Shown here: positions 41,601-50,548 of the stretch, piece by piece
How the letters are laid out: each line of letters opens with the position of its first letter
Numbering within the stretch: position 1 is the stretch's first letter
Assembly (NCBI GenBank): GCA_046290435.1
Contig: JBKAGO010000033.1
Coordinates: 1 to 64,000, forward strand
Source of the DNA: CAVQUE01 sp046290435
GTDB lineage: Bacteria; Actinomycetota; Acidimicrobiia; Acidimicrobiales; UBA8592
Length of the DNA: 64,000 bases
Direction: 5' to 3'
Position numbers and translations under genes: made by a program
Notes under the pieces: model-generated
What the model saw: the letters and a program-made list of their open reading frames with translations, nothing else
Databases searched by the model: none
What the model was told of the DNA's origin: nothing

Positions 41601-42869
41601 ATGGCCGACACGACCACTGCACCCGATCTCGCCACGTTCGAGGCCGAGGCCCGCGCCTGGCTCGACGCCAACGCAGAGCGCAAGAAGTTCGACGACAGCG
41701 GCGAGCGGGCCGTGGTGTGGGGCGAGGGCGAGTTCAGCGTCTCGGTGTTCCACAACCTGACCTTCGAAGAGGAACGCGCCACCATCGACGAGGCCGCCGC
41801 CTGGACCCAGAAGAAGGCCGAGGTCGGCTACCACAAGATCACCTGGGAGCCGGAGTTCGGCGGGATGGGCCTCAGCAAGGACCACGAGAAGGTCTTCGGC
41901 CGCCTCGAGGCCGAGTACGTCACCCCCGGCGGCCACGAGACCCACAGCGTCACCATCGGCCTGATGGCCCCCACCATCCGGCTGCTCGGCACCGACCAGC
42001 AAAAGGCCGACTGGGTCGACAAGTGGGCGAAGTGCGAGGAGCTCTGCTGCCAGCTGTTCTCCGAGCCCGGCGCGGGATCGGACCTCGCGAGCGTCGCCAT
42101 GAAGGCCGACCGCGACGGCGACGAGTGGGTGCTCAACGGTCAGAAGGTGTGGAGCTCCGGGGCGCAGTTCTCCGAGTGGGGCATGGCCGTGTGCCGCTCC
42201 GACAGCGACCTGCCCAAGCACAAGGGCATCACCGTCTTCGTGCTCCCCATGGACGCCCCCGGCGTCGAGATCCGCCAGATCCGCCAGATGAGCGGCGGGA
42301 CGTCGTTCAACGAGGTGTTCTTCAGCGACGTACGCATCCCCGACGCCTACCGCATCGGCGACGTCGGCGAGGGCTGGAAGGTCGCGCTGACGGTGCTGGG
42401 CTTCGAGCGTGGCGGCGACGGCGGCGGCGGCCGTGTAGGCGGCACCTGGGCCCAGGTCAAGGCCCTGGCCGACCACTTCGAGGCATGGAAGGACCCGGTA
42501 CTGCGCGACGACCTCGCCAACCTCTACATCCGGTACCGGCTGATGGCCATGACCCGCCAGCGCATCGCCGCCCAGGTCAAGGCGGGCCAGGCACCCGGTC
42601 CCGAGGGATCGATCGGCAAGGTCTTCTGGACCGACTCCATGGCCTACATGAGCGACGTCGTGTCGCGCATCCTCGGCCCCCGCCTCACCGCCGACACCGG
42701 CGAGTGGGGCACCTACGAATGGAACGACCACGTGCTCGGCGCACCCGGCTATCGCATCGCCGGCGGCTCCGACGAGATCCAGAAGAACATCGTCGGCGAG
42801 CGGGTGCTGGGCCTGCCGGGCGAGCCCCGTGTCGACAAGGCCGTGCCCTTCAAGGACGTCCCGAAGTAG
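41601..42869 (+). CDS. Acyl-CoA dehydrogenase
   Basis: A 422-residue flavoenzyme with the acyl-CoA dehydrogenase layout: helical N-domain (ATFEAEARAWLDANAE), middle domain with QLFSEPGAGSDLASVAMKADRDGDEWVLNGQKVWSSGAQ, and C-terminal domain with the FAD site and IVGERVLGLPGEP near the end. GYRIAGGSDEIQKNIVGERVL is the usual signature. A likely base is the glutamate in YEWNDHVLGAPG or nearby. The start at 41601 follows GAGGGGACC. It may act on a fatty or branched acyl-CoA; probable regulation by the palindrome upstream. Confidence 0.9.
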   Translation: MADTTTAPDLATFEAEARAWLDANAERKKFDDSGERAVVWGEGEFSVSVFHNLTFEEERATIDEAAAWTQKKAEVGYHKITWEPEFGGMGLSKDHEKVFGRLEAEYVTPGGHETHSVTIGLMAPTIRLLGTDQQKADWVDKWAKCEELCCQLFSEPGAGSDLASVAMKADRDGDEWVLNGQKVWSSGAQFSEWGMAVCRSDSDLPKHKGITVFVLPMDAPGVEIRQIRQMSGGTSFNEVFFSDVRIPDAYRIGDVGEGWKVALTVLGFERGGDGGGGRVGGTWAQVKALADHFEAWKDPVLRDDLANLYIRYRLMAMTRQRIAAQVKAGQAPGPEGSIGKVFWTDSMAYMSDVVSRILGPRLTADTGEWGTYEWNDHVLGAPGYRIAGGSDEIQKNIVGERVLGLPGEPRVDKAVPFKDVPK

Positions 42870-42920
42870 CGCCGGCGGCGTCGTCGACGCATCCGCGTCG
42901 GCGACGGTGCGGGCGCAGGG

Positions 42921-43397
42921 TCAGCGGGGCGGGCCCGCCACCAGGGCCTGCAGCCGCGGCACCGCGGTGTCGACGTTCGAGCCCAGGACACGATCGAGGA
43001 GCGGGTCCCACAGGCCCCCGTCGTAGCCGAGGTCGACGACGACCGTGCTCCTCGATGCGTGCGCGGGTGCCGGCCCGGCGCCGTCGGCCGGGGTGATCGC
43101 CACGTCGAGCACCCAGGGCGAGTGACGCCGCCCGTCGAGCTCGCGGCGTTCGAAACGCAACGTGTGGTGCTCGTCGGCTCCGGTGCGCACCATCCGCAGG
43201 CGCTTCGACCGGGCCAGGGGGCCGACGGCGGCCCGCAGCGTGACCCACCAGGCCGGCCCGGCATCGCCGGGGTCGGCGTTGGCGGGCTCGACACGGCTGA
43301 CGAGGTCCATCCACTCGCCGTAGCCGTCGAGGGTGGCGAGGCGCGCGTACACCGCAGCAGGTGAAGCGGCCAGTTCGGCGGTGATCGTGCGACGCAT
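42921..43397 (-). CDS. SRPBCC/polyketide cyclase-like protein
   Basis: 158 residues with the START/SRPBCC ligand-binding pattern: MRRTITAELAASPAAVYARLATLDGYGEWMDLVSRVEPANAD, then GPAWWVTLRAAVGPLARSKRLRMVR and a C-terminal helix LLDRVLGSNVDTAVPRLQALV. The ligand is unknown. A longer start at 43427 is possible; a TATACT-like box directly before 43397 would fit a leaderless transcript. Confidence 0.8.
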   Translation of the reverse strand: MRRTITAELAASPAAVYARLATLDGYGEWMDLVSRVEPANADPGDAGPAWWVTLRAAVGPLARSKRLRMVRTGADEHHTLRFERRELDGRRHSPWVLDVAITPADGAGPAPAHASRSTVVVDLGYDGGLWDPLLDRVLGSNVDTAVPRLQALVAGPPR

Positions 43398-43500
43398 CCG
43401 ATCAGTATGGAGATCGATGCTGGCCATCGCGCAGCCCATGGGTCCGGGTGTTCGGAGCTGCCTCGTCGGGGCCACCGCAGCGGATGCTTCGGACCGCTGG

Positions 43501-44247
43501 TCAATCGCCTTGGTCGGTGGGCCGGCAATCCTCGTCGAACGGCGAGCAGTCGAGGACGACACCACCCGCTCGGAGCCATTCGTCCTCGCACACCGGGCGA
43601 GCAGTGAACGCCAGCTGCTGGAGCTCGGTCGGATCCACTCCGTTGCTGAACAGCTGCAGGCTGTAGTCGTCGCCTGCGTCGATCAACACCACTACCTCGG
43701 CGGGGTCCCCCGGGATCGTGGTCATGAGCATCGTTCGGCCGTCGGCGTCGATCTCCTCGAAGCCGTTCGGCCAGGCGGCAGCGGAGGGCGATTCTGCGAT
43801 GACGGTCGCCGTATCCGCTGTCAGGCCCCAGATCGAGAGGTAGAAGCTCTCGACCGTCTCGCTGCCGATGGACTCGAAGCGCTCGTACTCCGAGTACCAG
43901 TCGAGGTTGGGGGCGATGTCGGCGAACTCGCCCAGATCTGTCGGGTAATCGACCGACTCCCGCAGTTCCCAACCCTCGGGGTCGACGAGGTGCAGGCGAG
44001 CACAACCCGGTGAGGACGGTGTCGCTTCGGCGTCCGGCGTCGGAGAGGGCGTCGCCGTGGCCGGGCTGGGCGACGAGATGGTCGCCGCCGGTGTGGCCTC
44101 GGCGGGCTCGCTGGTGGTGGTCTCCACGTCGTCGGTTCCGCATGCGACGAAGATCGACGTCGTCATTGCAACCACGACGAGCATCGCTGCTCGACGGTGC
44201 AGGCGGATGTCCACCGTGGTCTCCGAGGGTTTCGCAGGAGCAACCAT
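43501..44247 (-). CDS. Hypothetical lipoprotein
   Basis: A 248-residue protein with a basic N-terminus, hydrophobic core and lipobox SIFVACG, then a Thr/Ser/Pro-rich stretch (ATPSPTPDAEATPSS) that should form an extended linker. The C-terminal domain (residues about 85-248) has GWELRESVDYPTDLGEFADIAPNLDWYSEYERFESIG and paired cysteines near the end (CEDEWLRAGGVVLDCSPFDEDC). No family recognised. Confidence 0.65.
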   Translation of the reverse strand: MVAPAKPSETTVDIRLHRRAAMLVVVAMTTSIFVACGTDDVETTTSEPAEATPAATISSPSPATATPSPTPDAEATPSSPGCARLHLVDPEGWELRESVDYPTDLGEFADIAPNLDWYSEYERFESIGSETVESFYLSIWGLTADTATVIAESPSAAAWPNGFEEIDADGRTMLMTTIPGDPAEVVVLIDAGDDYSLQLFSNGVDPTELQQLAFTARPVCEDEWLRAGGVVLDCSPFDEDCRPTDQGD

Positions 44248-44321
44248 GCTGCCACGCAGTCGCGCCCGGTGGGGCCCGTCACGCAGCCCCGGGCGCCGGT
44301 ACCGTCGGCAGGGTGCACGCT

Positions 44322-45524
44322 GTGACCACACGGATCGACGACGGACCCGAGCTGCGCCCCACGGCGGGCGACCAGTACTTCTGGCGGGGTCCGGATCGGT
44401 CGTTGGTGGGCCACGGCGTCGCCGTCCGGGTCCCGCTCGATCGGGCAGACCGCTCCGTCGGTGTCGCGGAGGCGCAGGCCGTCCTGGGCGGCGTCGGTCG
44501 GGGGTCCGATGCGAGTGCCCCGCCGCCGGTGGCGTTCGCGGCCTTGCCCTTCGATCCGGATGCTCCGGGCGAGCTGATCGTCCCCGAGGTCCTTCTCGAC
44601 AGGCGTGTCGACGGGTCGCGCTGGCTCACCGCGCTCGACGGCTCGTCGGTCGACACGGCGATGGCCCGGCTGCTGGCGTGCCCGGGCCCGTCGACCCAAC
44701 CGACGAGCCACGAGCTCACCTCCGTCCTCGCTCCCGAGGTCTGGCGCGACGAGATCGTGGCGGTGGTGCGCGACCGCATCGCGGCCGGCGAGCTCGACAA
44801 GGCGGTGCTCGCACGCGAGCTGCGTCTGCGTACCGATCGCCCCATCGACGTCGCCGAGGTCGTCGGTCGCCTCTGCGACACCCATCCGGCCGCCATGGTG
44901 TTCGCCATCGAGGGATTCGTCGGCGCCTCCCCGGAGCTGCTGGTCTCCCGCCACGCAGACGTCGTCGCGGCCCACCCCCTCGCAGGCACCGCGCCCCGTC
45001 GTGCCGACCCGGAGGCCGACCGCCGTGGCGCTGCGGATCTGTTGGCATCGACCAAGGATCAGTGGGAGCACCGGATCGTGATCGAGTGGTTCCTCGACGA
45101 GTTGCTGGGCTTCACCAGCTACGTCGACGCCGAGCCCGAACCGACCATCATCTCCCTGCCCAACGTGCACCACCTCGGCACCCGCATCGAGGGGCGGCTG
45201 TCGTCGCCGCCTGCCTCGGTCCTCGAGCTGGTCGCCGCGCTGCACCCGACACCAGCGGTCGGCGGGCGTCCCCAACGGGCGGCATTGGCGGTGATCGCCG
45301 AGACCGAACGCGCCGACCGGGGCCGCTACGCCGGGCCGGTCGGTTGGGTCGACGCCGCCGGCGACGGTGCCTTCGCCGTCGGCATCCGCTCCGCCGAGAT
45401 CGACGGCACGACCGCCCGGCTCTTCGCCGGCGTCGGTGTCGTGGCCGACAGCGACCCCGCCGCCGAACTGGCCGAGACCCGCGCCAAGTTCGGCGCCATG
45501 ATGGGCGCCCTCGTCCGGCCCTGA
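44322..45524 (+). CDS. menF: Isochorismate synthase
   Basis: A 400-residue chorismate-binding enzyme that isomerises chorismate to isochorismate for menaquinone or a siderophore. Core motifs: AAGELDKAVLARELRL, PAAMVFAIEGFVGASPELLVSR, HPLAGTAPRR, the helix STKDQWEHRIVIEWFLDEL, NVHHLGTRIEGRL and ALHPTPAVGGRPQ with GRYAGPVGWVDAAGDGAFAVGIRSAEI. No lyase or ligase partner is adjacent, so the pathway is inferred; menaquinone is the more general use in this group. GTG 44322 has a GGCAGGG site. Confidence 0.87.
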   Translation: MTTRIDDGPELRPTAGDQYFWRGPDRSLVGHGVAVRVPLDRADRSVGVAEAQAVLGGVGRGSDASAPPPVAFAALPFDPDAPGELIVPEVLLDRRVDGSRWLTALDGSSVDTAMARLLACPGPSTQPTSHELTSVLAPEVWRDEIVAVVRDRIAAGELDKAVLARELRLRTDRPIDVAEVVGRLCDTHPAAMVFAIEGFVGASPELLVSRHADVVAAHPLAGTAPRRADPEADRRGAADLLASTKDQWEHRIVIEWFLDELLGFTSYVDAEPEPTIISLPNVHHLGTRIEGRLSSPPASVLELVAALHPTPAVGGRPQRAALAVIAETERADRGRYAGPVGWVDAAGDGAFAVGIRSAEIDGTTARLFAGVGVVADSDPAAELAETRAKFGAMMGALVRP

Positions 45525-45717
45525 CGCGCGTCCCGTCGTAGGCAATCGGACCCAGATCGTCGCCATCCACCAAAGGACGGCAGCTCCCGGTCGGTGGCGG
45601 GTCATGCGATGGGACACGACGCAACCGAGCCGGAAGCCGACGAGGCGGCCAATCATCAGCCCCGGCGGTAGTCGAAGCGGCCCCCAGCCGGTCGCGGCCC
45701 ACAGAGGCGCAGCTCTG

Positions 45718-48141
45718 ATGACGAAGGTCATGGCCGGTCTCGCGATCCTCGTCGGACTCGGGCTCGCTGGGCAGGCGTCGGCGGCTGCAGCCGCCGGCGA
45801 GCTCCGGTGTCGCGGCCGGGTCGTGACGGTCGACCTCGGCGCCGGCGAACGCCCGACCAGGGGCCCGGACGTCATTCGTGGGACCCGCGGCGACGATGTC
45901 ATCCGTGCCCTCGGGGGCGATGACGTGGTGTGTGCTCTGGGCGGCAACGACCGCGTCATCGGTGGTGGCGGCAACGACACTCTGATCGGTGGTGGCGGCA
46001 ACGACACTCTGATCGGTGGTGGCGGCAACGACATCTTGGTCGGTGGCGGCGGTGCCGACATCCTGATCGGTGGCGGCGGCAATGACGTACTGCGTGGCGG
46101 CGGTGGCAATGACATCGCGCGTGGCGGTGGCGGCGATGATCGCCTCGTCGGAGGGGCCGGTTCCGACCGCCTGCTCGGTGGTGGCGGCGATGATCGCCTC
46201 GCCGGTGGGTCCGGCGACGACCGCATCAGAGGAGGCCCCGGCTCTGACGAGATCGACGGGCAGGCCGAGGAGTCGCACGTGGACGACCCTGCGCCCGATC
46301 CGAACTCGTTCGACGCCGATGGTGACGGGGTGACGGTCGGCCAGGGCGACTGCGATGACACAGACGCAGCCATCCGGCCCGGCGCGGCCGAGATCGTCGA
46401 CGACGGGATCGATCAGGACTGCACCGGTCTCGATCTGCGGAGCTGGTGGATCGACAGCGACGCCGACGGATACGGCGCGATCGGCGATCCGCTCGTCGTC
46501 GCCGAGGCCCCCACAGGCGCGATCGCCAACAGGTCCGGCGACTGCGATGACGCAGACGCAGCCATCCGGCCCGGCGCTGTCGACCTCGTCGACGACGGGA
46601 TCGATCAGGATTGCACCGGCGTCGATCGTCGCACCTGGTTTCCAGACCGCGACGGCGACGGCTACGGCGCCACGACCGGGACGCTCGTAGCGGAAACTCC
46701 GGTCGCCCCGTTCATCGCAACGGCGGGGGACTGCGACGATACGTCCGATGCGGTGTCGCCGGACGCTTCCGACCTCCCCGACCTGTCGTTCGAGGACACG
46801 AACTGCGATGGGATCGACGGCGATCTGGCCGAGGCCGTCTTCGTCACGACCTCCGGATCCGATGCCGCCGATGGACTGACGCCCGAAACGGCGGTTGCGA
46901 CACTCAACCGTGCCATGACCATTGCGCAGAGCACCGGTCGTGATGTGTACGTAGCCGAACTCGCGTCCATGAGCACCCTCCAGCTCGTGTCAGGCATTTC
47001 GATCTACGGCGGGTTCGAGGCCGGGTCGCCCGGCGGATGGACTCGTTCGGCCGACTCGCAGAGCCGGGTCACCGCTGCGCCGGCGCTGCGCGGATCGAAC
47101 ATCTCCAACGTCGAGGTACAGGGCATGGTGCTGCACGGAACTCGCAGCTCCGATGGGTCGGCCTACGGCGCGATCCTGACCTCGGCTCACCTCACGTTGC
47201 GCAACATCGAGATCTCGACCGACGACGGCGCCGCCGGAATCGACGGTGTGGCGGGCGACGCCCCCGCGCCGCAGGCCGCCTCGGGTGCGCCCGGTGCGAT
47301 CGGCGTCTCGCTGCCATCCGGGTTCTGCGCGGGAACCGCCGTACCGCCAGACGGCGGGATCGGTGGCGTCGGCGCACGATTCGGGGGAAGCGGTGGCGCC
47401 GGGGGCTCGGCGTCATCCGGGTCGGGCAGCGGTGGGGCCGGTCAGGGTGGCGGCTCGTTGGGCGGGCTCGGCGGAGTGCCGGGCGGCAGCGTCTCCTCCG
47501 GCACGGGGACGTACGGGTATGCGGGCTCCGATGGTCAGAACGGGTCGCCCGGTACGAGCGGCGCACCGGGAGTGGGCTCCGCCGGGCTGACGGGATGGAT
47601 CCGGCCGACCGGAGGCGGCGGCGTCGACGGGGGTACAGGCGGCGGCGGTGGCGGTGGTGGTGGCGGCGGTGGCGGTCTCGTGCCATTCGGCTGCGGTCGC
47701 TCCGGTGGTAGTGGTGGTGGCGGCGGCGCCGGTGGGAGCGGTGGCCACGGCGGCAGCGGCGGTCAGGCAGGCGGTGGCGCATTCGGAATCTTCATGCGCG
47801 TTGGTGTCCTGGTGGTCGACGACGTCGCCATCACAACCGGGAACGGCGGTGCAGGCGGCGCAGGCGGCGTGGGCGGCGCAGGGCAGCTGGGTGGTCTCGG
47901 TGGCGTCGGTGGCGACCGCTACCCCAACTCGACCTACAGCGGCGACGGCGGCCACGGCGGCGACGGCGGCCACGGCGGCAGCGGAGGCGCCGGCGGAAGT
48001 GGGAGCGGTGGGCCCTCGATCGGCATCCTACGGTCCTCGGTGACCCTCTTTGGATCCGACGTGTCGTTCGATCTGGGTGTCGCCGGTGCCGGGGGACCGT
48101 TTGCGCCGTCAGGGCTGCGACGGGACATCGTCGTCCTCTGA
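45718..48141 (+). CDS. Large secreted RTX/MopE-like glycine-rich protein
   Basis: An 807-residue exported protein. Signal peptide (KVMAGLAILVGLGLAGQASA), then RTX-like nonapeptides GGGGNDTLI repeated about a dozen times (residues ~50-185), then three MopE-type metal-binding units GDCDDTDAAIRPGAAEIVDDGIDQDCTG (about 205-370), then a right-handed beta-helix-like region interrupted by long Gly/Ser runs (to about 800). RTX units fold on calcium outside the cell. The DNA has tandem 27-bp repeats at 45961-46041. It is probably a cell-surface or released calcium-loaded structure; no type-I secretion genes are adjacent. Confidence 0.85.
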   Translation: MTKVMAGLAILVGLGLAGQASAAAAAGELRCRGRVVTVDLGAGERPTRGPDVIRGTRGDDVIRALGGDDVVCALGGNDRVIGGGGNDTLIGGGGNDTLIGGGGNDILVGGGGADILIGGGGNDVLRGGGGNDIARGGGGDDRLVGGAGSDRLLGGGGDDRLAGGSGDDRIRGGPGSDEIDGQAEESHVDDPAPDPNSFDADGDGVTVGQGDCDDTDAAIRPGAAEIVDDGIDQDCTGLDLRSWWIDSDADGYGAIGDPLVVAEAPTGAIANRSGDCDDADAAIRPGAVDLVDDGIDQDCTGVDRRTWFPDRDGDGYGATTGTLVAETPVAPFIATAGDCDDTSDAVSPDASDLPDLSFEDTNCDGIDGDLAEAVFVTTSGSDAADGLTPETAVATLNRAMTIAQSTGRDVYVAELASMSTLQLVSGISIYGGFEAGSPGGWTRSADSQSRVTAAPALRGSNISNVEVQGMVLHGTRSSDGSAYGAILTSAHLTLRNIEISTDDGAAGIDGVAGDAPAPQAASGAPGAIGVSLPSGFCAGTAVPPDGGIGGVGARFGGSGGAGGSASSGSGSGGAGQGGGSLGGLGGVPGGSVSSGTGTYGYAGSDGQNGSPGTSGAPGVGSAGLTGWIRPTGGGGVDGGTGGGGGGGGGGGGGLVPFGCGRSGGSGGGGGAGGSGGHGGSGGQAGGGAFGIFMRVGVLVVDDVAITTGNGGAGGAGGVGGAGQLGGLGGVGGDRYPNSTYSGDGGHGGDGGHGGSGGAGGSGSGGPSIGILRSSVTLFGSDVSFDLGVAGAGGPFAPSGLRRDIVVL

Positions 48142-48195
48142 GGCGAGGCCGCTACGAGGCGGCAGCGCGAGGTCGACGGCCCTATCGTCGGCCGG

Positions 48196-48825
48196 GTGCA
48201 CATCGCGTCGAGAATCACTTGGCCGTTGCGGTCTCTGGCCGTGTTGGGCGCGCTGGCCCTGCTGACGGCATCGGGCTGCGGCATCGTCGATGGCGACGAC
48301 GACGAATCGGCGCCGCCCGATGCCGAGGTCACCGAGGAGATCGTTCCCTGCGACGCCGCCACGACGGCCGCCGCCGGGCTGGTTCCCAGCATCGATCTGG
48401 GATCCATCGTCGTGTCGGCGCTCGCCGACGCCGAGCGGGTGCCCGTCGATGGCGGCATCGAGATCCCCTTCACCGTCGAGATCGAGGCCCTCGGCCCCGA
48501 CGAGCTGTCCGATGACGCCCCCGACGCACCCATCGACCCCTCGTCGTTGGGCATCCTCCAGGCCCGGACCGCAGAACAGATCGCGGTGCTGCTGCGGGTC
48601 GATGCCGTCGAAGAGGCCGGCGCCGACCGGCCCGGGCCGGCATCGGCGCTCAGCTTCGAACGCTGCGCCCAACCGGTACGTCACGAGGTGACGCTGCTGG
48701 TGACCGGACCGGGCTGTCTGGTGCTCGTCGCCAATGACCCCCCCACCGGCGGGTTCACCGAGCTGCCGGTGCGCGTCGAGGTCGACGAGTGCACTGCGAC
48801 ACCACCGCCGGCCCCGATCGACTGA
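48196..48825 (+). CDS. Hypothetical lipoprotein
   Basis: A 209-residue protein with a long basic-hydrophobic N-terminus and lipobox LLTASGCG. The mature part has SIVVSALADAERVPVDGGIEIPFTVEIEALGPDEL and later cysteines (ERCAQPVRHE, GPGCLVLV, VDECTA). No family recognised. GTG 48196 start. It follows the RTX protein gene by 54 bases on the same strand. Confidence 0.6.
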   Translation: MHIASRITWPLRSLAVLGALALLTASGCGIVDGDDDESAPPDAEVTEEIVPCDAATTAAAGLVPSIDLGSIVVSALADAERVPVDGGIEIPFTVEIEALGPDELSDDAPDAPIDPSSLGILQARTAEQIAVLLRVDAVEEAGADRPGPASALSFERCAQPVRHEVTLLVTGPGCLVLVANDPPTGGFTELPVRVEVDECTATPPPAPID

Positions 48826-48862
48826 TCGATTCGGGCCCGGACCTGCGTCGGGTGCTGTTCCC

Positions 48863-49486
48863 TCAGCCCCGGGGCGGCCGCACGAAGGTGCCGAGAAGCA
48901 GGCGCTTGACCCCGTCGACGGCGCGCTCGTGCACCTCGGGATCGCCCGAGCTCGCGCTGACCAGGCCCATCATCATCGCCGAGATGACGTCGAAGGCCGC
49001 CCGCTCGTCGGCCGGATCGATCTCGCCGGTCTCGATGCCCAGCCGGATGAGCCCGCTGAAGAAGCGGCGGCGCACGACCGGGCGCAGCCGCACCTCGTCG
49101 CGCAACTCGGCGTGGCGGGGGATGTCGGTGCGGACCGTCACCAGGAACGCGGCCAACGACGGGTCCTCACGGTTGAGCTCGACGGCAGTGTCGAGCACCG
49201 CCACGATCTTGTCGGAGAACGTCGGCCCGGCAGCTTCGGTGGCAACGGCGAAGCGGTCGTAGACGATCCCCTGTACCGCCTCCTGCACATCGCAGTAGAG
49301 CTCCTTCTTGGAGCCGAAGTAGTGATAGATCGCGCCGGTGGTGAGACCTGCAGCACTGGCGAGGTGCTTGTTGGTGGCGCCCTCGTAGCCGAGCTCGGCG
49401 AAACACCTCCGGGCGGCATCGAGGATGCGGGCGCGGGTGGCGTCGCTGCTCGAGTCGGGTGGTCGCCCCAGTTTGGTCTTCGTCAT
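48863..49486 (-). CDS. TetR-family transcriptional regulator
   Basis: A 207-residue regulator: N-terminal helix-turn-helix (RARILDAARRCFAELGYEGATNKHLASAAGLTTGAIYHYFGSKKELYCDV) and a helical ligand domain. The start at 49486 follows GAGGGGGACC. It is divergent from the SDR operon at 49738, with a near-perfect palindrome between them; the same palindrome appears at two other promoters in the window, so it is the best candidate to bind all three. Confidence 0.9.
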   Translation of the reverse strand: MTKTKLGRPPDSSSDATRARILDAARRCFAELGYEGATNKHLASAAGLTTGAIYHYFGSKKELYCDVQEAVQGIVYDRFAVATEAAGPTFSDKIVAVLDTAVELNREDPSLAAFLVTVRTDIPRHAELRDEVRLRPVVRRRFFSGLIRLGIETGEIDPADERAAFDVISAMMMGLVSASSGDPEVHERAVDGVKRLLLGTFVRPPRG

Positions 49487-49634
49487 GGTCCCCCTCGCCA
49501 TCGTGTCGGCTCGCCGCAACCGGTACGAGCGACGGCGCGCCCGGCGCGATGCGATGCCCGTCTGCCCGACCCGTCCCACCAGGTGATCGATGCGCCTCGG
49601 CACGGTTGCCGCCGAGCGCCCTATGGTGGTAGGA

Positions 49635-49654
49635 AATTGATCGGCCGGTCAATT
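49635..49654. promoter_or_regulatory. TetR-type operator, site 1 (near-perfect palindrome)
   Basis: AATTGATCGGCCGGTCAATT, symmetric except for one base pair position in each half. It lies 149 bases upstream of the TetR gene start and 84 bases before the SDR gene. Confidence 0.75.
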
Positions 49655-49737
49655 CTTTGCCGGACGTCACCAATCGCAACAGGGCCGCGAAGACGGCCCG
49701 ATACGGCTGCGCACACGGCCAACGGGGGGCTGCAACC

Positions 49738-50499
49738 ATGGATCTCGGACTTGCCGGCAAGAAGGTCGCCATCACGGGCGGAAGCCGCGGCATCGGCAGG
49801 GCCATCGTCACCCGCCTGCTCGACGAGGGCGCCAGCGTCTCACTGTGCGCACGCGGCCAGGACGGCGTCGACGAGGCCATCGCCGAGTTGTCGTCGCACG
49901 GCACGGTCATCGGCGCCGCGGTCGACGTCGGCGACGGCGACGCCCTGCGTGCCTGGCTGGCCGATTCGGCCGAACAGCTCGGCGGGCTCGACATCTTCAT
50001 CGCCAACGCCTCCGGCGGCGGCGGCGGCCAGAGCGACGAGAAGTTCGACGCCAACTACCAGGTCGATCTCATGGGGTTGGTCCGTGGCGTCGCCGCGGTC
50101 GAGGACTCCCTCGCCGCATCCGGCGAGGGGGCGGTCCTGATGATCTCGACCACCGCAGCGCTCGAGCACTTCGGACCCGGCCCCAGCAGCTACATGTCGC
50201 TGAAGGCCGCAGCCATCGCGTACGCCGCGGGGCTGGCGCAGACCCTCGCCCCGAAGGGCATCCGGGTCAACACCGTGTCGCCGGGCCCGATCTTCTTCGA
50301 AGACGGGCCCTGGGACAAGATCAAGGCCGCCATGCCCGAGTTCTACGAGGCCAACGCCAAGGGTCACCCGTCGGGTCGCATGGGCACCCCCGAAGAGGTC
50401 GCCAACGTCGCGGCGTTCCTCGTCAGCCCCGCCGCCTCGTGGGTGACGGGCACCAACGTCGTGGTCGACGGCGGCTTCACCAAGCGCATCGCCTACTGA
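49738..50499 (+). CDS. Short-chain dehydrogenase/reductase
   Basis: A 253-residue classical SDR: TGGSRGIGRA, ARGQD after beta-2 (NADP-friendly Arg), IANASGGGG, MISTTAALEHFG for the catalytic serine region, YMSLKAAA for Tyr and Lys, and VSPGPIFFED. First gene of the run that continues with a similar SDR, a ThuA-like gene and the dehydrogenase-complex genes. Preceded by a TetR-type palindrome. Confidence 0.87.
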   Translation: MDLGLAGKKVAITGGSRGIGRAIVTRLLDEGASVSLCARGQDGVDEAIAELSSHGTVIGAAVDVGDGDALRAWLADSAEQLGGLDIFIANASGGGGGQSDEKFDANYQVDLMGLVRGVAAVEDSLAASGEGAVLMISTTAALEHFGPGPSSYMSLKAAAIAYAAGLAQTLAPKGIRVNTVSPGPIFFEDGPWDKIKAAMPEFYEANAKGHPSGRMGTPEEVANVAAFLVSPAASWVTGTNVVVDGGFTKRIAY

Positions 50500-50548
50500 C
50501 CCGGCCGTAGCGGCCGAGAGCGACGACCGAGAACGGGGAGGAGCACAC

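Noticed and set aside
45961..46041. Tandem 27-bp repeats as a CRISPR array
   Set aside because: The repeats are adjacent, in frame and encode RTX nonapeptides; there are no spacers and no cas genes.
47300..48010. Glycine-rich region as a PE_PGRS-type protein
   Set aside because: No PE domain, and the protein starts with RTX and MopE-like parts; composition alone is not evidence.
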